Shown here: positions 24,001 to 36,618 of the stretch, piece after piece
Numbering within the stretch: the stretch's first letter is position 1
How the letters are laid out: each line of letters opens with the position of its first letter
Source of the DNA: Avena insularis
Lineage: Eukaryota > Streptophyta > Magnoliopsida > Poales > Poaceae
Assembly: GCA_023614405.1 (NCBI GenBank)
Contig: CM042684.1
Coordinates: forward strand, 470,031,650 to 470,095,649
DNA length: 64,000 nucleotides
Reading direction: 5' to 3'
Program-made: the position numbers and the translations under genes
Notes under the pieces: model-generated
Database searches by the model: none
What the model saw: the letters and a program-made list of their open reading frames with translations, nothing else
Told to the model about the DNA's origin: nothing

Positions 24001-25410
24001 GTTTGGCGTCGGTGGCGGCGGCGATCTTCGCTCGCCCTTCTCCTCCTTCAAGCGATCTTGGTCGATGCAGGGGAACATACTCGACTTCCTCGACAGCCTC
24101 CACGCCACGCTCGCCTGCTGGTTCGAGGAAACGACGGTGGACTCCGACGGTGGCCGGTGATGGGGTAGACGGTGGTGAGGGAAGGCAGGGAGAGAGAGGA
24201 GCGGCCTGGGGAGATCTAGGGGTGCAGAGGGTTCGTGGGGCGGAGGTAAAGCAGAGGGGGAGAGGGAGATGTCGTGGGGAGGTGGGGTAGATGGAAAAGG
24301 TGGCCTCGGTGCCACCTTTCTCTCCTCCTCACGTGCTTGGGTCGAGGGGGCTAGGGCAGGTGTGCATGGGACCCATGTGGGACGGCTGGTTGGTGGGGAG
24401 GCTCGGGCTAGGGCCCTCCTGGCAGAGAGAGCTAGAGAGAGAGAGGGGGGTAGGCTCGGGCTAGGTTGGGGGAGCCTCGGGTTAGGGTTTGGTACTAGGG
24501 TTGGGGCTTGAGGTGGTGGTAGCTAGGTGGTCCAGGGTGGCCAGGTGGGCTAGCTAGGTGAGAGAGGAGAGAGGCCGAGAGAGAGGGTGGAGCTAGGGTT
24601 AGGTTAGATGGGGGTGTGGTTTAGAGAGGATGGTAAAGAGAGAGGAGAGATGAGTGTATGGTTTAGGGGTTAGAGAGAGATTAGATGGAGGGTTCTCTTT
24701 GGCAAGATCAAGCATGATCATGACAAGCTCAAGCAAGATATAGCCAAAAGAGAGAAGAGAAGAAAAGGTGGTGATGGCATGGATGGAGATGGTGATGGGG
24801 TTTTAGATGCTTGCATGCATCAAGCAAGATCAAGCATAAGGGGTAGAGAGAGATATGGGGAAGATCCACTCAAAGATTCAAATAAAACCAAAAGGCTAGA
24901 AAAAGGTGGTTCTTGCATGGCCCATGCAAAACAATTAATGCCATGCTTAATCTTGTGAAAACAATAATATTTACATGGCATTATTCCTATGCATTTCCAA
25001 AAGTGGGATTTAGCCAAGCAAAAGAATAGTAGAAGTAAATCCATCCTATCTCCCATGAGCTACATTAAATACCAAAAGAAAAACAAATGCCAACTCATGG
25101 ATAATGGGATGGTGGAATTATAAGGTGGTGACAAGGTTAAGGTGGTGGAGTTGAAAGAGATATGCCCCCAACTCAACTTGGGCATTTAAACAATATATCA
25201 ATAACCAAATACAATATCAAGAGGCAAATACAATTAATAATGCATATGAGAGAAGATCCAAAACAAAAGGGTTTTATATGATGCTCAAAAGCAAGGTGGC
25301 ATGATGACATGAGCATGATATAATTATGATGCAACAATTATATATTTGAAGTAGCCATTATATTACTAGACCAAGTAGCATTACAATTGTTAGACAATTG
25401 GGATGCTACA
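21054..25410 (-). repeat. 3' LTR of the LARD (4357 bp)
   Basis: TGTAACTACC...GGATGCTACA on the plus strand. It contains a GC-rich block (about 23390-24320), a GA/GT-rich block (24330-24680) and AT-rich flanks. The long frames in the GC-rich block (for example 23572-24168) occur on both strands and differ between the two LTRs because of indels, so they are not genes. Confidence 0.93.
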
Positions 25411-25423
25411 ACTCTCCCCCACT
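25411..25423 (-). other. Polypurine tract of the LARD
   Basis: The plus sequence ACTCTCCCCCACT directly follows the left LTR, giving minus-sense AGTGGGGGAGAGT just upstream of the 3' LTR. Confidence 0.85.
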
Positions 25424-28400
25424 AAACAAGAATCTCGCCCCGAGATTCCTAGGACAAAGAAAACAACACAAGGAGAGGCAGGTGTTCGAACGAAGGTGAC
25501 CCTCACGTTCCCAAGTTGATGAACAACGGAAAGATGCAACCACTACACCTTGCAAAAACTTGCTAGACTTGTTGCGAGTCTTGCGTTTTGCTTGAGAAAC
25601 AACGGTTAGGAGAGTGGAAGGATTGTCGTGAGACAAGAAGGATAGGATGGACATAGCTCCGGTTTTCTCAAGAAACAAGATAAAAGACTATAACCACTTG
25701 TGAAAGCAAGGACAAGATGATGTATCATGGATAAAGAAAGACACACCATTAATATTAAAGATTTACTGATATGAGAGAGGATGAATCTTTGTCTCGCCGG
25801 AGGAAAAAGAGCTAGATTGGAGAGGTTTTGAACCACTATGACAATAGCATCGTATCTTCTCTCGGATTTGAGAAATGAAGTTCGGAAACAATATTTCCTT
25901 CAAACAATATAGTCCCTTGATATCAAAAGAAAGATTTAGTTAGACATCGTCAGATTAGATTCTTCTTGCGCCGGTAAGATCCCAAGGATCACGCAATTGA
26001 GGTGCGCGGATATAACTTCTAGAGACGGATGTGAAGCCAGATCATGGTGGAATCCCGAGAAGCAAAGAATATGGAGGATCTGGAGTTTATTGTACAGATA
26101 CTTATTGCTTTCTTTAGCCTTGAGGCTAACGCAATAGATTTGCGGCTGATGGCATCAACCATAATTTGCTTTACCACAGAAAAAGAATTGATGACACAAA
26201 GACAGATAGTTTCCTTTCATCTTGTTTGGGGATGTCAAGCACCGGTAGGAAGACGAGGACAGAAAAGAGTTTGCGTTTGTTTCCACCAGATAATTGAGGA
26301 GTTTGCTCCGTGTAGGAAAAGACGAGATCACCAACAAGAGATTATTGATTACTTTCTTCGAGAGAGCACTCCGGAAAAACAAGGACGGAAGTAAAAGTAT
26401 CAAGGGATAAAGGCCACTTCTAACTTCCGTGGAATGAGTGGGATCACATTAATTCACCAATTCAATGTACAAGAGCGAATGATAAGAGTAGTGGTATGGT
26501 AGCTACTCCATCCCGCACTCAAAGCATTACTCCGCACATGAATAAGAAAACCATGCAACCCAACTACCGAACAGACTGAAGATCTTGACAAGGATAACTC
26601 ATGGAACTCCGTTAGAAAACAAGGATAGATGCAACCGATTCGCCGGAATCATAGATAGATAAAGATGATGATGTTGTCGTCATATCATAAGTAACCAGCC
26701 ACCGGAAAGGTATGAAGGAAGATCCCGGAGACAACTGCGAGATTCCACAGATATAGAAAAAGATAGCACCACTTGAACAGAAGGAATACAAGATCTGGAA
26801 GGTCTTCATGGCCTCCGGTGGATTGAGCATAGACGATAGAGCGAGAGGGTTTCAAAAGATCACTTGACGAGACTGAGGTGAAAAGAACTCCATGTTTTTC
26901 TTGAAATGATTGAGAGAGATTTAGCAGTCTTGAGGAAATCTTCGACGGAACGACGATGATAACTTGCCAACAAGGAACAACTCCGGATTGGTTGAAGATG
27001 AGGGATGGAATTAACAATGGACTTGCTAATTCCAGAATTGAAGCAATGTATTTTAGCAGAAGGACGTGGTCGAGATAGGTGACTTCAAAAAGTCAGAATT
27101 CTCACTTTGTGACTTTGCACACAGGCAGTGCTCACGAAGCTTGATAGAAGGGACACAGATGATCTTCCATGTCCTTCCATTGATATGGAATAGGCAAGCA
27201 TATTATCAACATATACCACCATGGATTAACAAGATATTCCCAGAATACCAAGTTCAAAAGGCGAGAGAAACGAACAAATGCTCGAACACTTCCTGAGCTC
27301 AACGCTCTTAGAAAGATCAATATTAAGAGCACGGGTTCGTGTTGAAGAAGATGCACTGGAAGAATAGATTATCTGGTCCTTCGGAAGAAAAAGAGATGTC
27401 ACCTGGTTCACATTGTCGATTGGATCACCGGTTACAAAGATGAAGAGATCTTGGATAAGAACCGATGATAGCTCATACCTCAAGCAAAACTACCAGAGAT
27501 GAAAAGATGCAATTCCCTCGTCTCAAAGAGAATTTTGCAGATATGGAGTTCAAAAAGATGTGCAGCATGATGGACAGATGGTAGATCGCCGTAGTGCCTT
27601 GAGAAACTCCGGATTGCCAAAGATGCTTGAATATGCATAGATATGATCACGGTGTACTCAAAATCACAGGAGATAACCGTCACCATTTGGAGGATAGTGT
27701 TGATAGCATTTTCCATATTCCACTCATGATAAGTGTAATATAGCTATGCCGATAACCAAATTACAATCACCCGCATCGGATCGACACATGTTATGTAATT
27801 AGCCCAAGAGAATTGATGATGAAGTAAAGCTTCAAGATTAAGCACCGGTGACAAAAGAATGAGTTAGCACGGACATGCTGATAAAAGGGAGGTAGATAAT
27901 GTTTCACACACGACTGGAAAGGAGTGTGGAAACACAAATATATCAAAGAAAAATTTTCCGCATTTTTCGGCATTAAAATACCAATAGATGCGCAAAATCA
28001 CTTATCAGATAGAGATTAGCAACAGATGGTTTCACAGAATGTGGAGTTGCTAGAAGGAAGGACACCCTTAAGAAGATGGCACCGGTTTACAAGGAGTCCG
28101 ATAGATCGCGCCAGTTTTCAAAAGCACAAGATGGAATGTACCAGTTGATAACCAAAGGCTGATTGTGATAACAAAAGGATGCAACAGATAGACAAGGAAT
28201 TACACACACACACACACTTTCTATGGTACTACGGAAACCCGAACGTGAATCCTAGTTTGAATTTTAAGAAGAGGATTGAAACGTTACACTTCCTTACCGT
28301 AAAAGGGTGGGTGGTTGTAAAAGAAAAATGGAAGCAGTCCTACTCTACGTTTTGTTTTTCCCTAGTATACATAGCTACCAAAATATTTGCTAACGACAAC

Positions 28401-28430
28401 GACCATTTGGCTGAGACCACGAAGGCGGGA
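25424..28430 (-). other. Non-coding interior of the LARD
   Basis: There is no frame above about 116 codons on either strand and no gag, protease, RT or integrase motif. The composition is even, A- and G-rich on the plus strand, and contains a short CA run (28202-28217). In LARDs this region is conserved as RNA (packaging and structure) rather than as protein. No RNA motif was identified here. Confidence 0.75.
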
Positions 28431-28444
28431 TGGCTCTGATACCA
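28431..28444 (-). other. Primer-binding site of the LARD (initiator Met-tRNA)
   Basis: Plus TGGCTCTGATACCA, that is minus-sense TGGTATCAGAGCCA, complementary to the 3' end of plant initiator tRNA-Met, two bases from the LTR. Confidence 0.93.
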
Positions 28445-28446
28445 AT

Positions 28447-31400
28447 TGTAACTACCTCGGTGAATTACGCTCCTAGTTACAAGCCTGGATGAGCGGAAAT
28501 GGTTAAAATAGTATGGTGGGGCCCAAATGCCACTCACAGGTAGACCTTTCGGCCGTCCTAACCATTTCCAAACATCGGGACCAGAACGGGCGGCGTAATC
28601 GGCAGGCGAAGGGATCAACTACATACACAAATGAGTATGTATGCAAGCCACCATACAATGGTTCTCAGAGTCATTCCATCTAAAAAGAAAGGAAATATAG
28701 CAACGCCATACGGCAAGATCCAAATATCCTAGATAGATATAATAGTTTAGGATATCTCCTCATACATCAAACATCAGAGTATCAGGCGGAAGCGGAAAAC
28801 AAGATCCGAGTACGGATAAGAAGCAAATCGGCATAAGATGCCCCATAAATAAACACATCCCGCCCACAGATCTCACGGATCCCCGTTCCCGGAATCTCTA
28901 CACCGAATGATCGCTGCCCGCATCGTCCGTCTCCTCCACCCAGTATCCATCTTGCGAGTTTACTTGTGCATCTGAATCAAACAATTTATCGTGTGAGACC
29001 CTAGGGGTACTCAGCAAGTCTTTATGCCTCTAAAGGGGACACAACCTGGGGTGACGCAATTGCAGCAAAAGATAAACCCTAGCAATTCTATAGATACTCG
29101 CTAACCATCCTCCTAACCAAAGATAGACGGATGTCCATGAAATAATAACAACAGTTATAAAGGTAATATCAACAGATCCATCCTCCTCCTCGCTTACCGA
29201 CGAGGAAGCGAACGAACAACCCCCCATCCGTTGGCAGTTTTATTATCCATTCCATGAGTGTTGCACTAGTTACTAGTCAGATACTTAGTCAAGTTAAAAG
29301 CGGTACTTTAGTTATGCTTGTCTATGATCGAGAAACTGTGCTCCAAGTCGTCCATAACCGCGGACACGGCTTTCAGAAAGTTTTACCTGAGGTGCACAAA
29401 TAGCAACACACACTCGATCAACCTCGGAAAAACCAAATCAAAACCCAACGAGGCATCACGACAAAGCGATCACAGATTCAGAAATATTTCAGGGGCCACC
29501 CCATTGCTACCCGCAACGGTCGGGCTCTGAGATGGACTCAAGGTTTGTGTGGCATTGTAAACGATGGGAACCCGAAAGTGTGGACTGGCTTGTCGACATA
29601 AAACGGGTCACGGCCCCTAACAGTACAAGACTCGCACAATTTAAATAAAGCATAAAGCATGGCATAAGTACAGGATAGTAAATAAAACCTCAAACTAGTT
29701 TGTGGCCCCAAGAAATAAGAATGAATCAAGCTCGACTCGGGGGTTCATAAGCCTCCGGATGTGGATAGCGAATATTCAAGGAACAGGAATCAAGTACTCG
29801 GGGTCCTCACGGACACAAGTGAGCCTGAAAACCAAATAGCAAATATGGCTCACCGATGCCACTTTCATTAGTTATCCCATTACTACTCAAAGTTAAGTTG
29901 TTTAGGTACCTCGTTATCCATCGACACTCACATACCCTACACATGTGTTCTACGACTCGCATGGCTCAAACAACTCCTGTAGTAATGGCTCATGGGATGG
30001 AGGAACAAGCTTCGGTGGGGTTTAAAAGTAAAGGCTATGCAATACTTGGGATTCAGTTTAATGCAATCGCGACTCAATGATGCAAGAATAAGATAGAGGC
30101 AATAGGTACTATATGTATGCAAGCATGTGGTAGTGCTTGCCTGGCAGCTCAGTTGAAGCGAGAGAAGGATCAGGTAGTGCTCCAGGTCTCTGGATATATC
30201 CCCTGCTCAGCGTCTATTCGGAGAAGAACCAAACAAACAAGGGCCAACATAAATAAAGTGCACAAGCATGTGAAATAAAATGCATCAAGCAAACAATCAT
30301 GCCATGATGAATGATGCACAATTTGCATGGCAATAATGTAGCATGGCATGGGTGAGGTGTGGAATACAAGTATAAATCATTTTGTTGAGTTTTAATCATG
30401 TTTTAACCTCAATTAAGTTGCTGTATACATTATATTTATATGATGCATGCTGCAAAACAGAACAAGGAATGCATAAACAGAAAGGTCTCGTCGAGCTAAT
30501 CATTTTAGACATATTATTTGTTAAATTTGGAGTTATAAATCAAAAGTTATTAATTAATTAAGGAAAAGGGCATTTTATTGTAATTTTAATCAACTTGGAA
30601 ATTAAAGTGTCCAAAATATATTTTGGATGGCATATTTGAATTCCTCACATTTTCTGAATTCAAAACACCTATTATTTGTATTATTTGGATTTATATTTTA
30701 AAAGTTATTTGAATACAGATTTAAATTTGAATTTGAATTAATTTTGAAAAAGGTTTAAATTAAAACAGATAAACAGAAAAACTTTTACACCCAACCCAGT
30801 ACTAGCCCGAGCCACCGACAGGTGGGCCAGCTGCTGACTGGGCGTTCACGGCGCGCAATAGCTTTTCTCACCGCGTGGAAGGCTAGCCGCAACAACTGAC
30901 AGGCGGACCCGGCGCTAGAGCGGGCCCACGCGTCAGCAGGGGCAAGGGTGCTTGCCACGCGGCGGGGATGGGGAGCGCGGGTTAAGGTCCTGGAAGCACG
31001 GGTGCTTTTCTGCAAAACTACACAGAGGCAGACAGGTGGGACCAGGCTGGACCGCGGGTTGAGCTCGCAAAAAGGCAGGGGGGTATGCGCAAAAGGGCCA
31101 CAACCACTGTGGATCTTCTCTGAATCTTCTGTCGAGAGATCGATGCGCGGCAGCGACAGGGCGCGACGCGGGGGGGGACTCGAGCCCGCGACCTGGGCGT
31201 GCGCGCAGAGGGCGGAGCCACTGCGATAGGCCTGGGTTGGTGTTAGAAGGGTGTAGGGGGTTTAGGTGAGGCATGGCGCCGATGTAGACGGCAAGGCCGC
31301 CTGCCGCTGCACCGAGGGTGCTCGACAAGTGGTCCGACGCGAACAGGATGCAACGGCGAGGAAGGAGGTGTCAGGGAGGCTCGTGGGCTCATCGGGAGGT

Positions 31401-32848
31401 TGTTGGTGCGGTCGGATCGGGCAGAGGAGAAGCGGGTCGTCAGCGAGGCGGCGATCTTCGGCTCGCCCTTCTCCTCCTTTCTTGGCAGTCTTGGTCGATG
31501 CAGGGAACGACTCGACTTCCTCGACAGCCTCCACGCCACGCCACGCTGGTTCGAGGAAAGCGACGGTGGACTCTGGTGGCGTGATGGGTAGGCAGACGGT
31601 GAGGGAAGGCAGGAGAGAGAGGAGCGGCCTGGGAGATCTGGGGTGCAGAGGGTCGTGGGGGGTAGGTAAAGGTAGGGGAGAGGGAGATGTCGTGGGGAGG
31701 TGGGGTAGATGGAAAAGGTGGCCTCGGTGCCACCTTTCTCTCCTCCCCCTCCTCACGTGCTTGGGTCGGGCAGGGCTAGGGCAGGGGCAGGTGCATGGGA
31801 CTGCATGTGGGGACGGCTGGTTGGTGGGGAGGCTCGGGCTAGGGCCCTCCTGGCAGAGAGAGCTAGAGAGAGAGAGAGGGGGGGTATGCTCGGGCTAGGT
31901 TGGGGGAGCCTCGGGTTAGGGTTTGGTACTAGGGTTGGGGCTTGAGGTGGTGGTAGCTAGGTGGTCCAGGGTGGCCAGGTGGGCCAGCTAGGTGAGAGAG
32001 GAGAGAGGCCGAGAGAGAGGGTGGAGCTAGGGTTAGGTTAGATGGGGGTGTGGTTTAGAGAGGATGGTAAAGAGAGAGGAGAGATGAGTGTATGGTTTAG
32101 GGGTTAGAGAGAGAGATTAGATGGAGTGGTTCTCTTTTGGCAAGATCAAGCATGACCATGACAAGCTCAAGCAAGATATAGCCAAAAGAGAGAAGAGAAG
32201 AAAAGGTGGTGATGGCATGGATGGAGATGGTGATGGGGTTTTAGATGCTTGCATGCATCAATCAAGATCAAGCATAAGGGGTAGAGAGAGATATGGGGAA
32301 GATCCACTCAAAGATTCAAATAAAACCAAAAGGCTAGAAAAAGGTGGTTCTTGCATGGCCCATGCAAAACAATTAATGCCATGCTTAATCTTGTGAAAAC
32401 AATAATATTTACATGGCATTATTCCTATGCATTTCCAAAAGTGGGATTTAGCCAAGCAAAAGAATAGTAGAAGTAAATCCATCCTATCTCCCATGAGCTA
32501 GATTAAATACCAAAAGAAAAACAAATGCCAGCTCATGGATAATGGGATGGTGGAATTATAAGGTGGTGACAAGGTTAAGGTGGTGGAGTTGAAAGAGATA
32601 TGCCCCCAACTCAACTTGGGCATTTAAACAATATATCAATAACCAAATACAATATCAAGAGGCAAATACAATTAATAATGCATATGAGAGAAGATCCAAA
32701 ACAAAAGGGTTTTATATGATGCTCAAAAGCAAGGTGGCATGATGGCATGAGCATGATATAATTATGATGCAACAATTATATATTTGAAGTAGCCATTATA
32801 TTACTAGACCAAGTAGCATTACAATTGTTAGACAATTGGGATGCTACA
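28447..32848 (-). repeat. 5' LTR of the LARD (4402 bp)
   Basis: It matches 21054-25410 over its full length. The AT-rich parts (for example 30240-30780 against 22870-23380) differ by only a few substitutions, whereas the GC-rich part differs by many one- to few-base indels, mostly missing bases in the left copy. Confidence 0.93.
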
Positions 32849-32853
32849 GGTTG

Positions 32854-33970
32854 AATCAATGGATGGAGATAGGCCAGGGTTGAAGATCCACCTGCATCTG
32901 CACATCATATGAGATAAAAGATAATAATAAGAACAGTCATGTGTAAACTTTTAATAGGGATAATATCTTGTGGGCAACACATCCTAATATACTAGAGCCC
33001 CCGTGATGCAGCGGGCATAGCAATAGTCTTTTAATCCAACCAAGTGCACCACGAAGCAACGGGCTACACATTATTATTAAGTGTAAAACATAGATCAAAG
33101 CATTAAGTGGTGATGTTGTTGTGATCCCGGTGGGTCACTAAGCAAAGACCGTACTACCCTTTCTGTCACAAGGGTTCCTATGAGATCTCCGCTAGCCAAG
33201 TATCTCACCTCAAGCCTTTATCAATCTATGATATCTTGGGTACCTACAAGTCCACAGATCGAGATAACAGAAGAAACAAAAGATACATATCTCTATTTCA
33301 AACAATACACAATGCTCCCACATATTAGATGCACATAATCACTGCGAGGTTTCTCCCCAACCCGCAGCCCGTGAGGAATACTCACTCATAACAATAAGAT
33401 CAAGGATAGAAAACATTGTGTAAAATACTTAGATTAAAATCAAATATTCTTACAATGGTCACCGAATCACAAGGAGATCTAAAGTAGAAAGTAATGGCTA
33501 TGGCTAATGGAGGGGATGGAAGATGGAAGGGATGAACAATGGTGCGAATCTCCTTGGCGTATGTTGTGATGCAATCTGAGAATGGCGGCCTCCCTGCACG
33601 GCGGCTGAGACCTCAAAATATATTGGCGCCTTCATGAAAGTTATAAGGTTTGACAAGACGGAGCCACCGCCACATGGCATGGGCGGACGGTATGGGCGGA
33701 CCCTTCCCGTACCAGTGGTTGCTACGGCTGTTATCGCCTGGAATTGACTCCACAATTACTTGGTCATGTGGACTTCCTCAAAAACCTGCATTATGACTCC
33801 AGATTTCGCATTAAAAAGCGTGATTTCCTGCACAACACAATTCAAAGCAATGATTTGCATATCTTTGCACTTATTAGTCATTAGTGGAAAGGATTGAGAG
33901 TTTCTTGTCAATTTCTTGACTAAAAACAATGTTTAAACACGGTGGAAGATGGCTATTTTTGGAGCCATCA
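32854..33970 (-). repeat. 5' LTR of element E, outer part
   Basis: It continues the LTR of 20885-21053 after the LARD. In element orientation it begins TGATGGCTCCAAAAATAGCC at 33970, resembling the LTR start at 8039. The following bases GATAT (33971-33975) would be the target duplication, with no partner because the other end is lost. Confidence 0.7.
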
Positions 33971-33975
33971 GATAT

Positions 33976-34545
33976 ACATTCATCGACTTGAATAGCTACC
34001 CTCGAAATTAAGTGTTGGATAAAACAACATGGCACACTAGTCTCTCGAAACTTCGAGATAGATATTCATCATCTCGAGAAGATCATTCTTATACTCCCTA
34101 TTTATTCAAGAGGTTGAAATTCCCCATAATTTCAGATGATCTTAGCGCCAATAAACGCAACCACTCGCTTTAAGACAACTTATTTTAGGTTAATAAATCT
34201 TGGTATGTAACATTCTTGGGCCCACATGTCAGCCTCCCACCACCTTCATGATGGGGATATTAATGAGGATAGTTTTGTTGAACCAGATATGCTACAACAC
34301 TTGATGATCATCCTTTATGAGTTATGACTTATGAATGTCGTACCTATTGGGCAGTTAGATACCTTGCCAGTGATTTTTAGCATAGGTTTGGTTGGTGTAT
34401 ACTATGATTGGTGTGAATCTTTCAACACATAACCAATGACCTATGATGTTCTTCACAAGAGTGATCACCTTGGAAGTCATACAAAAAGGTAAACATTCAT
34501 ATCTCAAAGAATTTTACTATCAGTGTTCCCTTCTGTCGAGTATAG
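33976..34545. other. Unassigned intergenic segment
   Basis: AT-rich sequence without a convincing frame, inverted repeat or recognised element. It separates element E from the LINE. Confidence 0.5.
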
Positions 34546-36618
34546 CTTTTTTCTTGAAATGGGCACGTCATTACGAATAGTAATATTTACACTCGTCCTC
34601 TACATAACCAAGATACACACAACCGATAACAACCCAAACAGCAACTAGAAAACTAGGCAACCATCACAACAAAGTGTGTTCGACTCGATGCCTAGGAGGA
34701 AGGAAGCTCAATTCTCAAATCATGTTGCCATCCAAGTTGGGAAAATATCTCTTGCCGTATCCTCCAATCTTGTACAGTCCTCCATAAATAGGTCGCGAAA
34801 CTCCATACGTTATAGAGGTGACCATAAACAGAGAGTAGCCATACCACGGTAGAGAACCTGTAAGTTAGAAGACAACTTATTATTAAAAATCTTATAATTT
34901 CTACATAGCCATAGCGACTAAATAATGGCAAATGCCCCACCCTAAACATAATCTTATACTTATCATTTATCTCATGTAACCAGTTACCAAAAATATTGGC
35001 CACCGATCATAGGGGGGATAAACCAGATGTTGCATTAATGATTGACCATATAGACTTTGCGAATATACATTGGAAGAATAGGTGCTTCACCGTATCATCA
35101 TGATGAAAAAAACACACTGTTTACTTCCTTGCCAATTCCTCTTAATAAAATTATCTTTTGTAAGAATTACACCATGACGAAGATACCAAGCAAAAAAAAT
35201 CATTTTCAACGGTATCTTCATCTTCCAAATTTTATTATGATCCTCACCCACTAGAATATCCGGTTGAATCAATGCTCTATACATAGAGTCGGCTGTGAAT
35301 TTACCATTCTCAAGTAACTTCCATTTCAACTCATACGGACCGTCCTAAAGCTGAACCGAGGATAACCTTAGTATCAGGTGATTCCAGGATTCCAAGCAAG
35401 GTCCAATGATATCTCGTCTGAAAGACATATTCGGAGGATTAGCTTCCACCACTATGAAAAATGTATCCCCCTTATGTCTAACAATAGCGTATAAAGATGG
35501 ATATTGCTCGCACAAGGTAGCGTGGTCTAGCCACTTATCCCCCCAAAAGCATATCTCAGATCCATCTTTGATATTAAAAGCACCAAACCGAAAAAGTGTT
35601 TTTTCGTTGCCATGAGGCCAACCCAAAAATGAGAGTCACTAGTTTCCATAACACTTATGACACCGTTTTTGAACCAACATACTTTCTCCACAACATGGTT
35701 TTCTAAATACCGTCTTCGGTGGGTAGCTTAAAACGCCATTTACCCAGAAGAGCGGTGTTTTTGACCTGTATATCATGTATACCAAGACCACCTTGTTCCT
35801 TTGGTCAGCAAACGAAATTCCATTTAGCCAGTCGATATTTGTTTTTTACTATCCTCTTGCTAAAAGAATATTGATCGGAAGTATTCAATCTACTCCTTTC
35901 GGTAACTGGAAGAATGAAATCATATAAAGTATCATAATGGTAAGTACATAATTTATGAGTACAAGTCTTTCTCCAAAAGATAGTAATTTATCCTTCCAAC
36001 TACTAAGATGTTTTTGCAATCTTTCCTCAACGAGTTTTCATTCAGCAATCGTAAGGCGCCGATAATATATCGAAATTCTCAGATAATTGATTGGAAAGAG
36101 CCCTTGTACACAACCTAATAATTCAGCATAGAGATGGGCCTTGTTTTGAGCCTCGCCAAAGCAATACAGATCATTCTTACATACATTTATCTTTAATCCG
36201 TAAAGTTTTTCGAATACTGATGATATTAGTTTCAGATTCTTTACTTTCTCCAGATCGTGTTCTATAAATAAGATTGTATCATCGGTGTACTGAAGAATAG
36301 AAAGCCCTCCATCCACTAGGTGAGGCACTAATCCTTCAAGTTAGCCATCAGCTTTTGCTCTTTTAATTAGGATTGCCAGCATATCTGCCACTATATTAAG
36401 TAGTATTGGCGACAATGGATCTTCTTGTCTCAATTCTTTCTGTGTCTGGAAGTATTTATCAATGTTATCATTGACATTAATGGACACACTATCTCCAGAC
36501 ACAAAAGATTGAACAAGAGCACACCACTTCTCCGGAAGAACATTTCATACGGAGTGTCTGCTGTAGGAAAGACCAATTAACTTTATCATAGCCTTCTTAA
36601 AGGCTATTTTGTTAAGAG
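34546..36618 (-). mobile_element. 5'-truncated LINE (L1-type), decayed
   Basis: In minus orientation it opens inside reverse transcriptase (AYDKVNWSFLQQTLRM at about 36580). It passes the YTDD catalytic box (about 36280), a zinc-binding RT-associated domain (about 35620-35090) and a C-terminal segment (35003-34692), then a non-coding tail ending in A6 (plus TTTTTT, 34546-34551). ORF1, the endonuclease and most of RT are absent. No clear target duplication was found. It is a typical dead-on-arrival LINE copy with later stops and frameshifts. Confidence 0.85.
34692..36618 (-). pseudogene. LINE ORF2 remnant: reverse transcriptase end plus zinc-binding domain
   Basis: The frame 36328-36038 contains LSILQYTDDTILF, the RT active-site strand with Thr where plant L1 elements usually have Ala, followed by FPINYLRISIYYRRLTI. 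The frame 35626-35345 contains FNIKDGSEICFWGDKWLD, and 35329-35087 contains WKMKIPLKMIFFAWYL, both characteristic of the zinc-binding domain that follows RT in plant LINE ORF2. The frame 35003-34692 (NIFGNWLHEINDKYK) continues it. The pieces lie in different frames with stops between them, for example at 36330-36550 and 35640-36030. The protein would nick target DNA and reverse-transcribe LINE RNA; this copy cannot. Confidence 0.85.

Larger units (their letters stand above)
21054..32848 (-). mobile_element. Complete LARD-type (Sukkula-like) LTR retrotransposon, non-autonomous
   Basis: Two direct copies, 21054-25410 and 28447-32848, begin TGTAACTACCTCGG and end GGGATGCTACA on the plus strand. 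Identical GGTTG duplications flank the whole (21049-21053 and 32849-32853). A polypurine tract (minus-sense AGTGGGGGAGAGT, 25411-25423) touches the left LTR, and an initiator-Met primer site (minus-sense TGGTATCAGAGCCA, 28431-28444) lies 2 bp from the right LTR, which fixes minus orientation. The interior is only 3036 bp and has no gag or pol frame. LTRs of about 4.4 kb with a ~3 kb non-coding core are the defining form of LARDs of barley and wheat (Sukkula, with an Erika-like autonomous partner). The family name is inferred from this form, not from alignment. Mobility would need proteins supplied in trans. Confidence 0.93.
19234..33970 (-). mobile_element. Minus-strand gypsy element E: truncated gag, primer site and 5' LTR, split by a LARD
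   Basis: On the minus strand the order is LTR (33970-32854 then 21053-20885), primer site near 20856-20873, leader, then gag from 20683 to the break at 19234. Removing the LARD and one GGTTG copy restores a continuous LTR of about 1.29 kb. That LTR begins TGATGGCTCC and ends GAAGGTATCA in its own orientation. Protease, any pol and the 3' LTR are missing: gag breaks off just before the protease motif where element B's LTR ends. Confidence 0.78.

Noticed and set aside
23572..24315. Overlapping 95-198 codon frames in the GC-rich block of the left LARD LTR
   Set aside because: They lie inside an LTR, occur on both strands and are not kept in the other LTR at 30930-31900.
31262..31898. 164- and 210-codon frames in the right LARD LTR
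   Set aside because: GC-rich low-complexity shadows; the equivalent left-LTR positions have different frames.
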